32,902 nt of DNA from Peptococcaceae bacterium. Lineage in GTDB: Bacteria > Bacillota > Peptococcia > Peptococcales > Peptococcaceae. The stretch spans positions 1-32,902 of the forward strand of contig CAAETY010000061.1 of assembly GCA_900759105.1 (NCBI GenBank). Direction: 5' to 3'. The notes under the pieces were generated by a model. That model did not search any database and had not been told where the DNA came from. It was given only the letters and a program-made list of their open reading frames with translations. This document shows positions 24,048-31,876 of this stretch, in pieces. A program made the translations under genes and the position numbers. The first letter of the stretch is position 1. Each line of letters begins with the position of its first letter.

Positions 24048-26294
24048 ATGAGTGATAAAAAGAAAAAGTCAACATTTGAAGGTGTCAAGAAGGCATTGTC
24101 CAACTTGAAATTGTCACACTTTATTTTGTTGGTCTTGCTCCTTTTAGTAGTCGTTGGTGCAAGTACAGTGGGGACGGTTATCCTCGCTGCGACCAGTGAC
24201 ATGTCATCATTGGAAAACAATGATATCACAGACTTTGATGTAACGAGCTATATTGTTGACAAGGACGGCACATTTGTAGAAAAAATGCTGCCAAACACGA
24301 ACTACGTTTCCGTAGAGTACAACGAAATCTCTGACAATATGTTGAACGCGGTGACCTCCATCGAAGACAGACGCTTCTTCGATCACCATGGGGTTGACCC
24401 AATCCGTATTGCTGGGGCAGTGGTTGCCAACCTGCGTGCAGGTGAAACTGTACAAGGGGGGAGTACCATCACCCAACAGGTGGCCGGGCTTGCAATGCTT
24501 GACCGTAACGAAAAGACCTATAAGCGTAAAATTCAAGAAGCAATTCTTGCACTTCGTATTGAAAGACAATACAGCAAGAATGAAATTTTGACTGCTTACC
24601 TCAACCGTTGCTATTTCGGGGTTGGCTTGAGTGGCAAGGCCTGCTATGGGATTGAAGCAGCTGCCAATGATATTTTAGGCAAGCATGCCAGTGATTTGAC
24701 GGTGGCCGATGCGGCACTTTTAGCCGGGATTATTCAAAATCCGGGGTATTGGTCTCCGGTCATTGACGAAGACAATGCTTACCAACGTCGTGAGCAAGTG
24801 CTTAATGCCATGAAGGAAAACGGCGTTATCTCCAGCGACGAATATGAGCAATACAACGCTGAACCGATTGTAACTGCGACCATTACCGAAGTGGACGATA
24901 ACGTAAACCAAAGCTACAACCAAAGCTACGTTGACTATGTTGTTGAAGAAGCTATGCAAGCGCTCGATTTGGATGACCCAAATCAGCTCTATTCAGGTGG
25001 CTACATCATCCAAACCGGGTTGAATCAAGACTTACAAGCCTACATGTATGATTACTTTAACAGTGACTACAACTTCCCTGGCGGTGCCGGCGAGGGTGAT
25101 TTGCAAGGGGCGATGGTTGTATTAAACAACGAGGACGGTTCTATTGCCGGGATGATTGGTGAACGTCATCCGGAGGAAGGGCAAGCACGTACCTATAACC
25201 GTGCTACCCAAGCGACTCGTCAACCGGGCTCTACCTTTAAGCCGATTTTTGTTTACGGTCCTGCTTTTGAAGAAGGCATGAGTCCGGGCACTGTATTCCT
25301 TGATGCACCATATACCGTTGACGGTCATACCATCAAGAATGCCGATTTGAAATACCACGGCAATGTAACTATCCGTTACGCATTGAACCAATCCTTGAAT
25401 ACGGTTGCTGCACGTTGCTTGGAACAAATCGGGCCGGAAAAAGGCTTTGAATTTGCAAAGAAATGCGGCATTAGCACCCTTGAAGAGGGCGATGAAAATG
25501 GCGTAACCGACAAGACCATCTCTGCCGGCCTCGGTGGTTTGACCAATGGGGTAACACCACTGGAAATGGCAGCGGCTTACGAAACCTTTGCCAATGGCGG
25601 GATTTACACTGCGCCACACGCTATTACCAAGATTACCAATGAAGAAGGCGATGTAATCTGGGAAGAAGAACCGGAAAGTCATCGCGCTATGGAAGAAACC
25701 ACTGCATACCTTGTGACCAGCTGCTTGCAAAGCGTTGTAACGCAAGGGATTGGGACAGCCGGTCAAATCTATGACGGACGTGTGACCTGCGGTAAAACCG
25801 GTACCACTGACTACTCCAAGGACCTTTGGTTCTGCGGCTATACCCCACAATACACAGCAAGTGTATGGCTCGGGTACGACACGCCGGCACCAATTTATTC
25901 AACCTCTGACTCTGCGGCCATGGTATTTGCGAACATTATGAGCTATGCACACCAAGGCTTGGACTTTGAAGATTTTGAGGTTCCGGAGGGCTTGACCGAA
26001 GTGACCATTTCCAGAGGCAGTGGACTTTTGGCAACACAATCTACACCGAATAACCAACGCGAAAGCGAAATTTACGAAGAAGGCAAGGAACCAAACATCT
26101 ATGATGATCCTAGCCAAAATCAAACTGGTAACACCGGTAACGCCGGCAACACCGGCGGCACCACAGGTGGTACCTATCCCGGGACGGGAGGCGATACGTA
26201 TCCAGGCACCGGTGGTGGAGGGGGCACGGGGAGTAACCCGGGCATAACCTATCCGGATACGGGCGGCGGTGAAAATACCGGTACCGTCCAGTAG
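24048..26294 (+). CDS. ponA: Class A penicillin-binding protein (PBP1A-type)
   Basis: A bifunctional enzyme that builds and cross-links peptidoglycan. The 748-residue protein has a basic cytoplasmic tail, a membrane helix (about 24-48), a GT51 domain (Glu106 in SIEDRRFFDHHG; GGSTITQQ) and a transpeptidase domain. The transpeptidase active-site motifs are Ser395-Thr-Phe-Lys398, Ser449-Leu-Asn and Lys583-Thr-Gly585. The last 60 residues are a Gly/Thr/Asn/Pro-rich low-complexity tail (GNTGNAGNTGG, TYPGTGG), common in Firmicutes PBPs and probably spanning the wall. AAGGAGG precedes the ATG. It is divergent from the monofunctional glycosyltransferase gene. Confidence 0.95.
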   Translation: MSDKKKKSTFEGVKKALSNLKLSHFILLVLLLLVVVGASTVGTVILAATSDMSSLENNDITDFDVTSYIVDKDGTFVEKMLPNTNYVSVEYNEISDNMLNAVTSIEDRRFFDHHGVDPIRIAGAVVANLRAGETVQGGSTITQQVAGLAMLDRNEKTYKRKIQEAILALRIERQYSKNEILTAYLNRCYFGVGLSGKACYGIEAAANDILGKHASDLTVADAALLAGIIQNPGYWSPVIDEDNAYQRREQVLNAMKENGVISSDEYEQYNAEPIVTATITEVDDNVNQSYNQSYVDYVVEEAMQALDLDDPNQLYSGGYIIQTGLNQDLQAYMYDYFNSDYNFPGGAGEGDLQGAMVVLNNEDGSIAGMIGERHPEEGQARTYNRATQATRQPGSTFKPIFVYGPAFEEGMSPGTVFLDAPYTVDGHTIKNADLKYHGNVTIRYALNQSLNTVAARCLEQIGPEKGFEFAKKCGISTLEEGDENGVTDKTISAGLGGLTNGVTPLEMAAAYETFANGGIYTAPHAITKITNEEGDVIWEEEPESHRAMEETTAYLVTSCLQSVVTQGIGTAGQIYDGRVTCGKTGTTDYSKDLWFCGYTPQYTASVWLGYDTPAPIYSTSDSAAMVFANIMSYAHQGLDFEDFEVPEGLTEVTISRGSGLLATQSTPNNQRESEIYEEGKEPNIYDDPSQNQTGNTGNAGNTGGTTGGTYPGTGGDTYPGTGGGGGTGSNPGITYPDTGGGENTGTVQ

Positions 26295-26316
26295 CGATTG
26301 ATACCTGTTGAACGTC

Positions 26317-26356
26317 AAAGAGCGCTCTCACAGCAAAGTGAGAGCGCTCTTTTTGT
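26317..26356 (+). terminator. Terminator after the class A PBP gene
   Basis: A perfect 15-bp stem (26317-26331 with 26338-26352, six-base loop) is followed by T residues. Confidence 0.9.
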
Positions 26357-26473
26357 ATGCGCGATAAGAGAAGCTGACGCGTTAAAACGCCTGTTTCAAG
26401 TACAAACAGTGAGTGCAGAGTAGGGTTTGTAAGCGCACGGGAAATAAAAGTACACAAGAAGTGTATTTTGTGG

Positions 26474-26503
26474 TTGACAACAATGCGGGGAACATACTAT
26501 ACT
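26474..26503 (+). promoter_or_regulatory. Sigma-A promoter of the trpB leader
   Basis: TTGACA (26474-26479) and TATACT (26498-26503) are separated by 18 bases, just upstream of the first T-box stem. Confidence 0.75.
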
Positions 26504-26520
26504 TTGAACATACAGTTAAA

Positions 26521-26808
26521 CCGTTGAAGCGGAGATAACGGCAGTGATGCCTGTACAGAGAACCCGTGTTGCTGAGAGTCGGGTGAGAAACACATTGTCA
26601 AATGGACCGCGGAGGGTGCAGTCAAATGGGTGTAAGCCCAGAGTATTCTGCAACGTGTGGGCATACGTTAGTTGCCGGGAGTATGATGGTACTCTACAAA
26701 AGTGCACGGGATTGGCCCCGTGAATCAAGGTGGCACCGCGGATAGTGTCTAATTATTAGAATCTATTCGTCCTTGACAGAGTTGCTTCTCTGTTAAGGGC
26801 GTTTTTTT
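26521..26808 (+). promoter_or_regulatory. T-box riboswitch for tRNA-Trp
   Basis: The T-box sequence lies at 26727-26742 (GGTGGCACCGCGG core). Its bulge is TGGC, so the variable base C would pair with a G discriminator, which bacterial tRNA-Trp has. Stem I starts near 26527, where AGCGG faces CCGC at 26607-26610. Between them the specifier loop presents AAATGGA, giving codon UGG at 26603-26605. AGAGTCGGGTGAG (26575-26587) resembles the usual distal Stem I segment. The terminator is a 13-bp stem with imperfect pairs (26769-26781 with 26788-26800) and seven T (26802-26808). Uncharged tRNA-Trp should stabilise the antiterminator and allow transcription into trpB. Confidence 0.93.
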
Positions 26809-26818
26809 ATTGGCTTAT

Positions 26819-26859
26819 AAGCGCTTTTAACGTGAGATTCACGGTAAAAGTGCTTTTTT
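26819..26859 (+). terminator. Second terminator-like hairpin in the trpB leader
   Basis: A 17-bp stem with two imperfect pairs (26819-26835 with 26839-26855, loop GAT) ends in a run of six T (26854-26859), ten bases after the T-box terminator. It would be a second stop for transcripts that escape the first, or an RNA-processing hairpin. Its 5' arm (TAAGCGCT, 26818-26825) can also pair with AGCGCTTA at 26925-26932, overlapping the leader peptide stop codon. Confidence 0.6.
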
Positions 26860-26887
26860 CTTTATTGGGAGTTTTCTTTATTGGGAG
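26856..26887 (+). repeat. Tandem 16-bp repeat carrying the leader peptide ribosome site
   Basis: TTTTCTTTATTGGGAG occurs twice without a gap (26856-26871 and 26872-26887). Each copy ends in GGGAG; only the second is spaced correctly for the ATG at 26897. It looks like a recent local duplication. Confidence 0.85.
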
Positions 26888-26896
26888 GTTGATAGC

Positions 26897-26926
26897 ATGC
26901 TGAGCAAACGATGGTGGCGCATCTAG
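26897..26926 (+). CDS. Putative Trp leader peptide
   Basis: A nine-codon reading frame, MLSKRWWRI then TAG, with tandem UGG codons at 26912-26917. GGGAGG at 26883-26888 is a good ribosome site eight bases before the ATG. It lies after the T-box terminator and 70 bases before trpB. In B. subtilis the rtpA (anti-TRAP) transcript likewise carries a Trp T-box followed by a short leader peptide with tandem Trp codons that controls translation. Here no T-run follows the peptide, so any control would be on translation or mRNA structure. ATGGTG covering the first Trp codon can pair with CACCAT at 26950-26955, but this is weak (6 bp). The peptide is predicted only. Confidence 0.7.
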   Translation: MLSKRWWRI

Positions 26927-26996
26927 CGCTTAAACATAGATTTCATCAACACCATACCAAAACAAAAAACAGATGATAAAAATGGAGGAAAATAAA

Positions 26997-28232
26997 ATGA
27001 AAATGAACAATGTTGACTTTGATACCTACTTCAAGAACTATCCGGATGAAAACGGTTACTTTGGCAAATACGGTGGCGTGTACACCTCTCCTGAGCTCCA
27101 AGAAGCTATGAAGGAAATCACTGATGCGTACCAAACCATCTGCAAATCCAGAAAGTTCATCAATGAACTTCGCTTGATTCGCAAAGAATTCCAAGGTCGT
27201 CCAACCCCAATCACCCACTTGGCAAGATTGTCCGATAAAATCGGCACCGGCGTTCAGCTTTATGCAAAGCGTGAAGACTTGAACCACACCGGCGCACACA
27301 AGCTCAACCACTGCATGGGTGAAGTATTGCTTGCAAAATATATGGGTAAGAAAAAAGTCATCGCTGAAACCGGTGCAGGCCAACACGGTGTGGCACTTGC
27401 TACCGCAGCAGCTTACTTTGGCCTTGAATGTGACATTTACATGGGTGCTGTAGACATCAAGAAACAAGCACCAAACGTTGCCAGAATGAAGATTTTGGGC
27501 GCAAGAGTAGTCGAAGTAACCGAAGGCTTGCAAACCCTCAAGGAAGCAGTTGACGCAGCATTTGAAGCATATATCAACGAATACAAGGATGCCATCTATT
27601 GCATCGGCTCCGCACTTGGGCCACATCCATTCCCAATGATGGTACGTGATTTCCAAAGCGTAATCGGGATTGAAGCAAGAGAACAATTTCTTGAAATGAC
27701 CGGGGAACTCCCTGATGCAGTTGTTGCATGCGTGGGCGGTGGCTCCAATGCAATGGGGACTTTTGCAGGCTTCCTCAATGACCCTGTAGACATCTACGGG
27801 ATTGAACCTCTCGGCCGTGGTCCAAAAATCGGCGATCACGCAGCCAGCATTACCTACGGTGAAGAAGGCATTATGCACGGTTTCAACAGTATCATGCTCA
27901 AGGACGAAAAGGGCGAACCTGCACCTGTATACTCCGTAGCAAGTGGCTTGGACTATCCTTCCAGTGGTCCTGAACACGCATTCTTGCATGACCTCGGTCG
28001 CGTAAAATATGATGTCATCGATGACAAAGAAACCATCGATGCATTCTTTGAACTCTCCAGAATGGAAGGGATTATCCCAGCTATTGAAAGTGCGCACGCT
28101 GTGGCTTACGGTATCAAGCTTGCAAAGAGCATGGGCAAAGGCTCTGTACTCATTACCCTTTCCGGTCGTGGTGACAAGGATATGGACTATATCATCGAAA
28201 ACTACGGTATTCCGGAAATCGAACAACGCTAA
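26997..28232 (+). CDS. trpB: Tryptophan synthase beta chain
   Basis: This joins indole and serine to make tryptophan, using PLP. The 411-residue protein is of the TrpB1 type, with PLP lysine Lys102 in HTGAHKLNH, ETGAGQHGVALATAAA, the phosphate-binding GGGSNAMG and SGRGDKDM near the end. The ATG at 26997 has GGAGGA seven bases upstream; the in-frame ATG at 26973 lacks one. No trpA or other trp gene is adjacent and a terminator follows, so the enzyme may use free indole or a distant TrpA. Expression is probably governed by the tRNA-Trp T-box and perhaps by the leader peptide. Confidence 0.95.
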   Translation: MKMNNVDFDTYFKNYPDENGYFGKYGGVYTSPELQEAMKEITDAYQTICKSRKFINELRLIRKEFQGRPTPITHLARLSDKIGTGVQLYAKREDLNHTGAHKLNHCMGEVLLAKYMGKKKVIAETGAGQHGVALATAAAYFGLECDIYMGAVDIKKQAPNVARMKILGARVVEVTEGLQTLKEAVDAAFEAYINEYKDAIYCIGSALGPHPFPMMVRDFQSVIGIEAREQFLEMTGELPDAVVACVGGGSNAMGTFAGFLNDPVDIYGIEPLGRGPKIGDHAASITYGEEGIMHGFNSIMLKDEKGEPAPVYSVASGLDYPSSGPEHAFLHDLGRVKYDVIDDKETIDAFFELSRMEGIIPAIESAHAVAYGIKLAKSMGKGSVLITLSGRGDKDMDYIIENYGIPEIEQR

Positions 28233-28245
28233 AACCGCATACGAC

Positions 28246-28277
28246 AACGCCGGTGCAAACGCATCGGCGTTTTTTTG
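28246..28277 (+). terminator. Terminator after trpB
   Basis: An 11-bp stem (28246-28256 with 28261-28271, one G-U pair, loop AAAC) runs into a T tract to 28277. Confidence 0.85.
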
Positions 28278-28349
28278 TGGGCATTGCAAAGTGCATGTTA
28301 GATTTTGTATGCCAAAAGACGTAAAATTCATGCAGGCAACGGGGATTAT

Positions 28350-28358
28350 TGCTATAAT
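28350..28358 (+). promoter_or_regulatory. Extended -10 promoter for glycerol kinase
   Basis: TGCTATAAT at 28350-28358 is an extended -10 with a perfect TATAAT, 52 bases before the start codon. The -35 region is poor. A sequence just downstream loosely resembles a catabolite-response element but lacks its central CG. Confidence 0.55.
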
Positions 28359-28409
28359 GAAAGCATTACTGTAGGACACGACAACGTGTGCAGAAAGGAT
28401 GTTACAGCA

Positions 28410-29897
28410 ATGAGTTATGTAGTTGCATTAGATATAGGCACCACCAGCAGTCGCGCCATTGCTTTTGACCACGCTCAAAATGTGGTGGGCATGCGCCAGC
28501 AAGAAATTGACCAATATTATCCGCAGGCCGGTTGGGTAGAGCAAGACCCGATGGGGCTTTGGGCGTCTTCCTTCGGGGTGCTGCAGGAGCTGTTGGCAGT
28601 CAAAAACATTCACCCCAAGGACATTGCTTCCATTGGGATTACCAATCAACGCGAAACTACCATTGTTTGGGAAAAGGACACCGGCAAACCGATGTACAAC
28701 GCCATTGTGTGGCAATGCCGCCGTACTGCCGATGTATGCGAACAAATGAAGCGTGACGGTTGGGAAGAACGCATTCTTCAAAAAACCGGTCTTGTTATTG
28801 ATGCCTATTTTTCCGGCACAAAGCTGGCGTGGATTCTCGACAGGGTCGACCCGGACCGTAGCCGTGCTAAAGCCGGAGAATTGCTCTTTGGTACGGTGGA
28901 CACCTGGATTTTGTGGAAGCTCACCGAAGGACGTGTGCATGCCACCGATTATACCAATGCCTCCCGCACCATGCTTTTTAATATCAATACCCTGCAATGG
29001 GATGACGAGCTTTTGGAAGCCTTGAATATTCCACGCTGCATGCTGCCGGACGTGCATCCTTCCGGATACAATTACGGTACTGCTTCCATCGGGGCGGCGC
29101 ATGTCGATGTGCCTATCGCCGGGATTGCCGGCGATCAACAAGCAGCGCTTTACGGGCAGCTGTGCTGGAACAGCGGTGAAGCCAAGAATACCTACGGCAC
29201 CGGTTGTTTTCTTTTGATGAATATTGGTAAGGAAGCGCGAAAAAGCACCCATGGCTTGGTAACCACTATTGCTGCCGGGCATGATGCTCACCCGGACTAT
29301 GCCTTGGAAGGCTCGATTTTTGTCGGTGGCGCGGTGATTCAATGGTTGCGTGACGAAATGCGCTTTATTGAAGAATCCTCAGACAGTGAATTTTTTGCAG
29401 AAAAGCTCGATGGCAATGACGGTGTGTATATTGTGCCGGCCTTTGTGGGATTGGGTGCACCGTATTGGGATATGTATGCCCGTGGTGCCATCTTTGGTCT
29501 AACACGCGGTACCGGACGTTCTCATATCATTCGTGCGGCACTTGAAGCCATTGCCTACCAAACCCGTGACGTACTCGAAGCCATGGTTGCCGATACCGGC
29601 ATTGACATGGCAAGCCTTCGTGCAGACGGTGGTGCTTCTCGCAACGGCTTCCTCATGCAATTCCAAGCAGACATTTTGAACCGTCGTGTAGAACTTCCTA
29701 AAAATGTAGAAAGCACAGCCTTGGGGGCAGCACTGCTTGCAGGGCTCACCGTTGGCTTCTGGAAGGATGCAGACGAAGCGCGCGCTTTTCATAACATGGC
29801 GCACATCTACGAACCAACCATGGACGAAGCCACTCGAAAAAAGAACTACGATGGCTGGCTTGTTGCCGTGCAAAAGACCCTCACACAAGAAAGTTAA
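28410..29897 (+). CDS. glpK: Glycerol kinase
   Basis: This phosphorylates glycerol to sn-glycerol 3-phosphate. The 495-residue FGGY-family protein opens with DIGTTSSRAIAFD (phosphate-binding), contains QRETTIVWEKDTGKP, WQCRRTAD, GDQQAALYGQ, the LGAPYWDMYARG segment and the adenosine motif ADGGASRNGFLMQFQADIL. The length is normal. ATG 28410 follows GAAAGGA; upstream in-frame ATGs have no ribosome site. No glpF or glpD gene is adjacent, and a strong terminator follows directly, so it is monocistronic. Confidence 0.95.
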   Translation: MSYVVALDIGTTSSRAIAFDHAQNVVGMRQQEIDQYYPQAGWVEQDPMGLWASSFGVLQELLAVKNIHPKDIASIGITNQRETTIVWEKDTGKPMYNAIVWQCRRTADVCEQMKRDGWEERILQKTGLVIDAYFSGTKLAWILDRVDPDRSRAKAGELLFGTVDTWILWKLTEGRVHATDYTNASRTMLFNINTLQWDDELLEALNIPRCMLPDVHPSGYNYGTASIGAAHVDVPIAGIAGDQQAALYGQLCWNSGEAKNTYGTGCFLLMNIGKEARKSTHGLVTTIAAGHDAHPDYALEGSIFVGGAVIQWLRDEMRFIEESSDSEFFAEKLDGNDGVYIVPAFVGLGAPYWDMYARGAIFGLTRGTGRSHIIRAALEAIAYQTRDVLEAMVADTGIDMASLRADGGASRNGFLMQFQADILNRRVELPKNVESTALGAALLAGLTVGFWKDADEARAFHNMAHIYEPTMDEATRKKNYDGWLVAVQKTLTQES

Positions 29898-29904
29898 ATG
29901 GCGC

Positions 29905-29944
29905 AAAAAAGCGTGCCCTTCATCAATCGAAGGGCACGCTTTTT
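29905..29944. terminator. Bidirectional terminator between glpK and the DUF4097 gene
   Basis: GCGTGCCCTTC (29911-29921) pairs with GAAGGGCACGC (29929-29939), extended by A and T runs on the two flanks. Confidence 0.9.
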
Positions 29945-29957
29945 GCGTATAAGGGAA

Positions 29958-30821
29958 TTATTGAAGCGAGATATCGCCGTATTCGGATTTGATAGTGAGA
30001 ACATCGCTTCCTATAGGGGAAAGCCGTTCATAGCTCGAGCCGTCATCATCGTCATCGGATTGTGTAAAGGTGCCGTAGAGGTCCGGATTGACATCGAGAT
30101 CACCGTATTTGGTGAAAATTTGAATGGATAAATCATCCGAAGGCACTGAGTCTGTCAAGGCGACATCCCCATAGTCTGTAGATAGCTGTGTCATTCCCTT
30201 GCAATCGAGGGTCGTGCAGTCAATGTCACCGTATTTGAGGTCTATAGACGCCGATGTCCATTGGCAATGCGTCAAATCAATGTCGCCGTAGCTTAAATGG
30301 GCAGTGACGTTTCCAAGATTACTGTCACGGAGGTATAAATCGCCGTATTTCATCTGACAATTGAGGGCTTTTAGTGCATCCTTTGGCACATACAGCGTAA
30401 TGTTGCTGCCGATATCATCAATATCTTGCGCATCGTCACCACTCAAAAGGAGGGACAGCAGCGTAGGAAGCGTATAATGAACGTAGAGCCCTTCCTTTTC
30501 GGATTCATGTAAACGAAGGGTGTCTCCGTCGATGGTGTAGGAGAATGGGTTGGTGCTGCTTTGACTGTCGATGTGATAAGCAATGTAATAGCGGTCGTCA
30601 TCAGAAGCTTTAATGGTAAAATCGCAATACGTTAAATCAGCGTTGATGGTAGTAACGGTAGCGTCCAATGGCGCTTTTTCTTGGCTATAGACATGGAGAT
30701 TATCAATTGTTGTATGGAGTTCGTTGCGATCGCCGGTCATAAACCCAATGCCAATGAGAACGGTGCCTATGGCACAGAGAATAAGGGCGGTGATAAGAAT
30801 GATTTTGATGGATTTTTTCAT
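29958..30821 (-). CDS. DUF4097-family surface protein
   Basis: A 287-residue protein with a single N-terminal membrane helix (about 5-28) and a long extracytoplasmic part. Repeated strands of the form KYGDLYL, SYGDIDL, KYGDIDC, DYGDVAL, KYGDLDV and EYGDISL are typical of the DUF4097 beta-helix fold. An Asp run (about 251-256) interrupts the last repeats. ATG 30821 is preferred, with AGAGGTG six bases upstream; it lies one base after the stop of the DUF1700 gene. DUF4097 proteins with PadR and DUF1700 partners appear in envelope-stress loci, for example relatives of LiaX and YvlB. Confidence 0.82.
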   Translation of the reverse strand: MKKSIKIILITALILCAIGTVLIGIGFMTGDRNELHTTIDNLHVYSQEKAPLDATVTTINADLTYCDFTIKASDDDRYYIAYHIDSQSSTNPFSYTIDGDTLRLHESEKEGLYVHYTLPTLLSLLLSGDDAQDIDDIGSNITLYVPKDALKALNCQMKYGDLYLRDSNLGNVTAHLSYGDIDLTHCQWTSASIDLKYGDIDCTTLDCKGMTQLSTDYGDVALTDSVPSDDLSIQIFTKYGDLDVNPDLYGTFTQSDDDDDGSSYERLSPIGSDVLTIKSEYGDISLQ

Positions 30822-30822
30822 G

Positions 30823-31410
30823 TTAAACACCTCTTTTTTGGGTAATGAGGGTAATCAGCTTGCTGAGTCCGAGGGCAATCCATTTGCACAGATAGAAGCA
30901 AAGAATGGCAATAAGAAGGGCAGTGCCGATACTAACAAGTCCGGTACCGGTAAGCATGAGCCCGGCATTCAATGTGTCGGAACAGAGAATAATGCCATGA
31001 AAAATGCTATAGCCACCCATCATAATCAGTCCATACTCTGTGACAAGGGCTGTCACCACAACAGAGCCAATAATACACAAAGCGGCAATCATAAGCCCGA
31101 TACCAATACAGAGTCCGGCAAGGCCCAAAGGCGACAGCAAGAGGGCTGCCATGGCAATGCCAAAAATAGCCCATGGAGAACGATCCTTTGGCGGTGGTGC
31201 GGTCGTTTCACTGGTTCCTTGCAAAAGCGCTTGAACCAGCTCGCGAGCAACGTCCCTAGGGTTACCCAATTCTTCAATCACTTGGGCCTCATTTTCCGGC
31301 CCGGCTTCATCAAAATACTCGGTATAATAGGCCATGGCGTTTTGGTAATCATCCTTTGGTAACTTTTTAAGGTGATGGGCCAATTCGGCGAGATAGGTTT
31401 CCTTAGTCAT
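30823..31410 (-). CDS. DUF1700-family membrane protein
   Basis: A 195-residue protein. The N-terminal 60 residues form the DUF1700 signature (LAELAHHLKKLPKDDYQNAMAYYTEYFDEAG...EELGNPRDVARELV). Four or so membrane helices and a basic C-terminus follow. Such proteins are usually the middle gene of PadR-DUF1700-DUF4097 operons and are thought to sit in the membrane beside the DUF4097 protein. Its ATG overlaps the end of the PadR gene by eight bases, and the next gene begins one base after its stop. Confidence 0.85.
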   Translation of the reverse strand: MTKETYLAELAHHLKKLPKDDYQNAMAYYTEYFDEAGPENEAQVIEELGNPRDVARELVQALLQGTSETTAPPPKDRSPWAIFGIAMAALLLSPLGLAGLCIGIGLMIAALCIIGSVVVTALVTEYGLIMMGGYSIFHGIILCSDTLNAGLMLTGTGLVSIGTALLIAILCFYLCKWIALGLSKLITLITQKRGV

Positions 31411-31723
31411 TGAGGGGGCATCCTTTTATAATTGCATCGATGGCGTTGCTGTATTCAAGCCATTCACCTTCCAGATATTGCAAATGCGTTCGTCCCGAGT
31501 CGGTAATGGCATAATATTTACGGGCACGGTTATTGACGGTTTCTGTATAGGTGGAGAGATAGCCGTCGGACGTGAGCTTTTTCAAGATGGGGTAGAGGGT
31601 AGATTCCTTGATGGCGGCAACGGTTTTTATGGTTTGACTGATTTCGTAGCCATAGGAATCATGCTTATTAACGATGGACAAGATAAGACACTCAATTAAA
31701 AGTGCAGAGAGCGGATAGTACAC
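31403..31723 (-). CDS. PadR-family transcriptional regulator
   Basis: A 106-residue winged-helix repressor. The conserved PadR features are LIECLILSIVNKHDSYGYEI (helices 1-2), STLYPILKKLTSDGYLS (recognition helix and start of the wing) and RKYYAITDSGRTHL. GTG 31723 is the likely start: AAGGAGG lies seven bases upstream, and the TTG 18 bases earlier overlaps that site. It heads the operon with DUF1700 and DUF4097. PadR regulators of this short type usually repress their own operon; AT-rich DNA between the promoter and the start would be the site. Confidence 0.9.
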   Translation of the reverse strand: MYYPLSALLIECLILSIVNKHDSYGYEISQTIKTVAAIKESTLYPILKKLTSDGYLSTYTETVNNRARKYYAITDSGRTHLQYLEGEWLEYSNAIDAIIKGCPLND

Positions 31724-31796
31724 GAGAAAACCTCCTTTCAAAGATGAATGGATGAAAAAATTGTATATGTAGAAATTTTATATATATCGTGTTTAT

Positions 31797-31824
31797 ATTG
31801 TATCACAGATGACAAAAATGTCAA
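31797..31824 (-). promoter_or_regulatory. Sigma-A promoter of the PadR operon
   Basis: On the minus strand, a perfect TTGACA (31824-31819) and TACAAT (31802-31797) are separated by 16 bases. The 70 bases between it and the GTG are very AT-rich, with partly repeated TACAATATA and CATATACAAT segments. Confidence 0.7.
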
Positions 31825-31833
31825 GAGCGCATA

Positions 31834-31867
31834 TAAAAAAACGTGCCCTTCAAAATTGAAGAGCACG
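31834..31867 (-). terminator. Terminator after the alarmone synthetase gene
   Basis: On the minus strand, a stem with one G-U pair (31867-31857 with 31852-31842) is followed by seven T residues (31840-31834). Confidence 0.8.
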
Positions 31868-31876
31868 CTTTCGTGG

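Noticed and set aside
26121..26290. Repetitive DNA at the 3' end of the PBP gene as a possible CRISPR or minisatellite
   Set aside because: The units are irregular and in frame, coding a Gly/Thr-rich tail common in such proteins.
26925..26996. Rho-independent terminator after the Trp leader peptide, as in enteric trp attenuation
   Set aside because: The segment is A-rich with no T-run and no strong stem, so classical transcription attenuation after the peptide is not supported.
28353..28372. Catabolite-response-element-like sequence after the glpK -10 box
   Set aside because: The central CG and the 3' half do not match; the resemblance is weak.
26946..28379. 477-codon open frame on the minus strand opposite trpB
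   Set aside because: TrpB motifs are unambiguous on the other strand; the antisense frame has no ribosome site and would cross both flanking regulatory regions.
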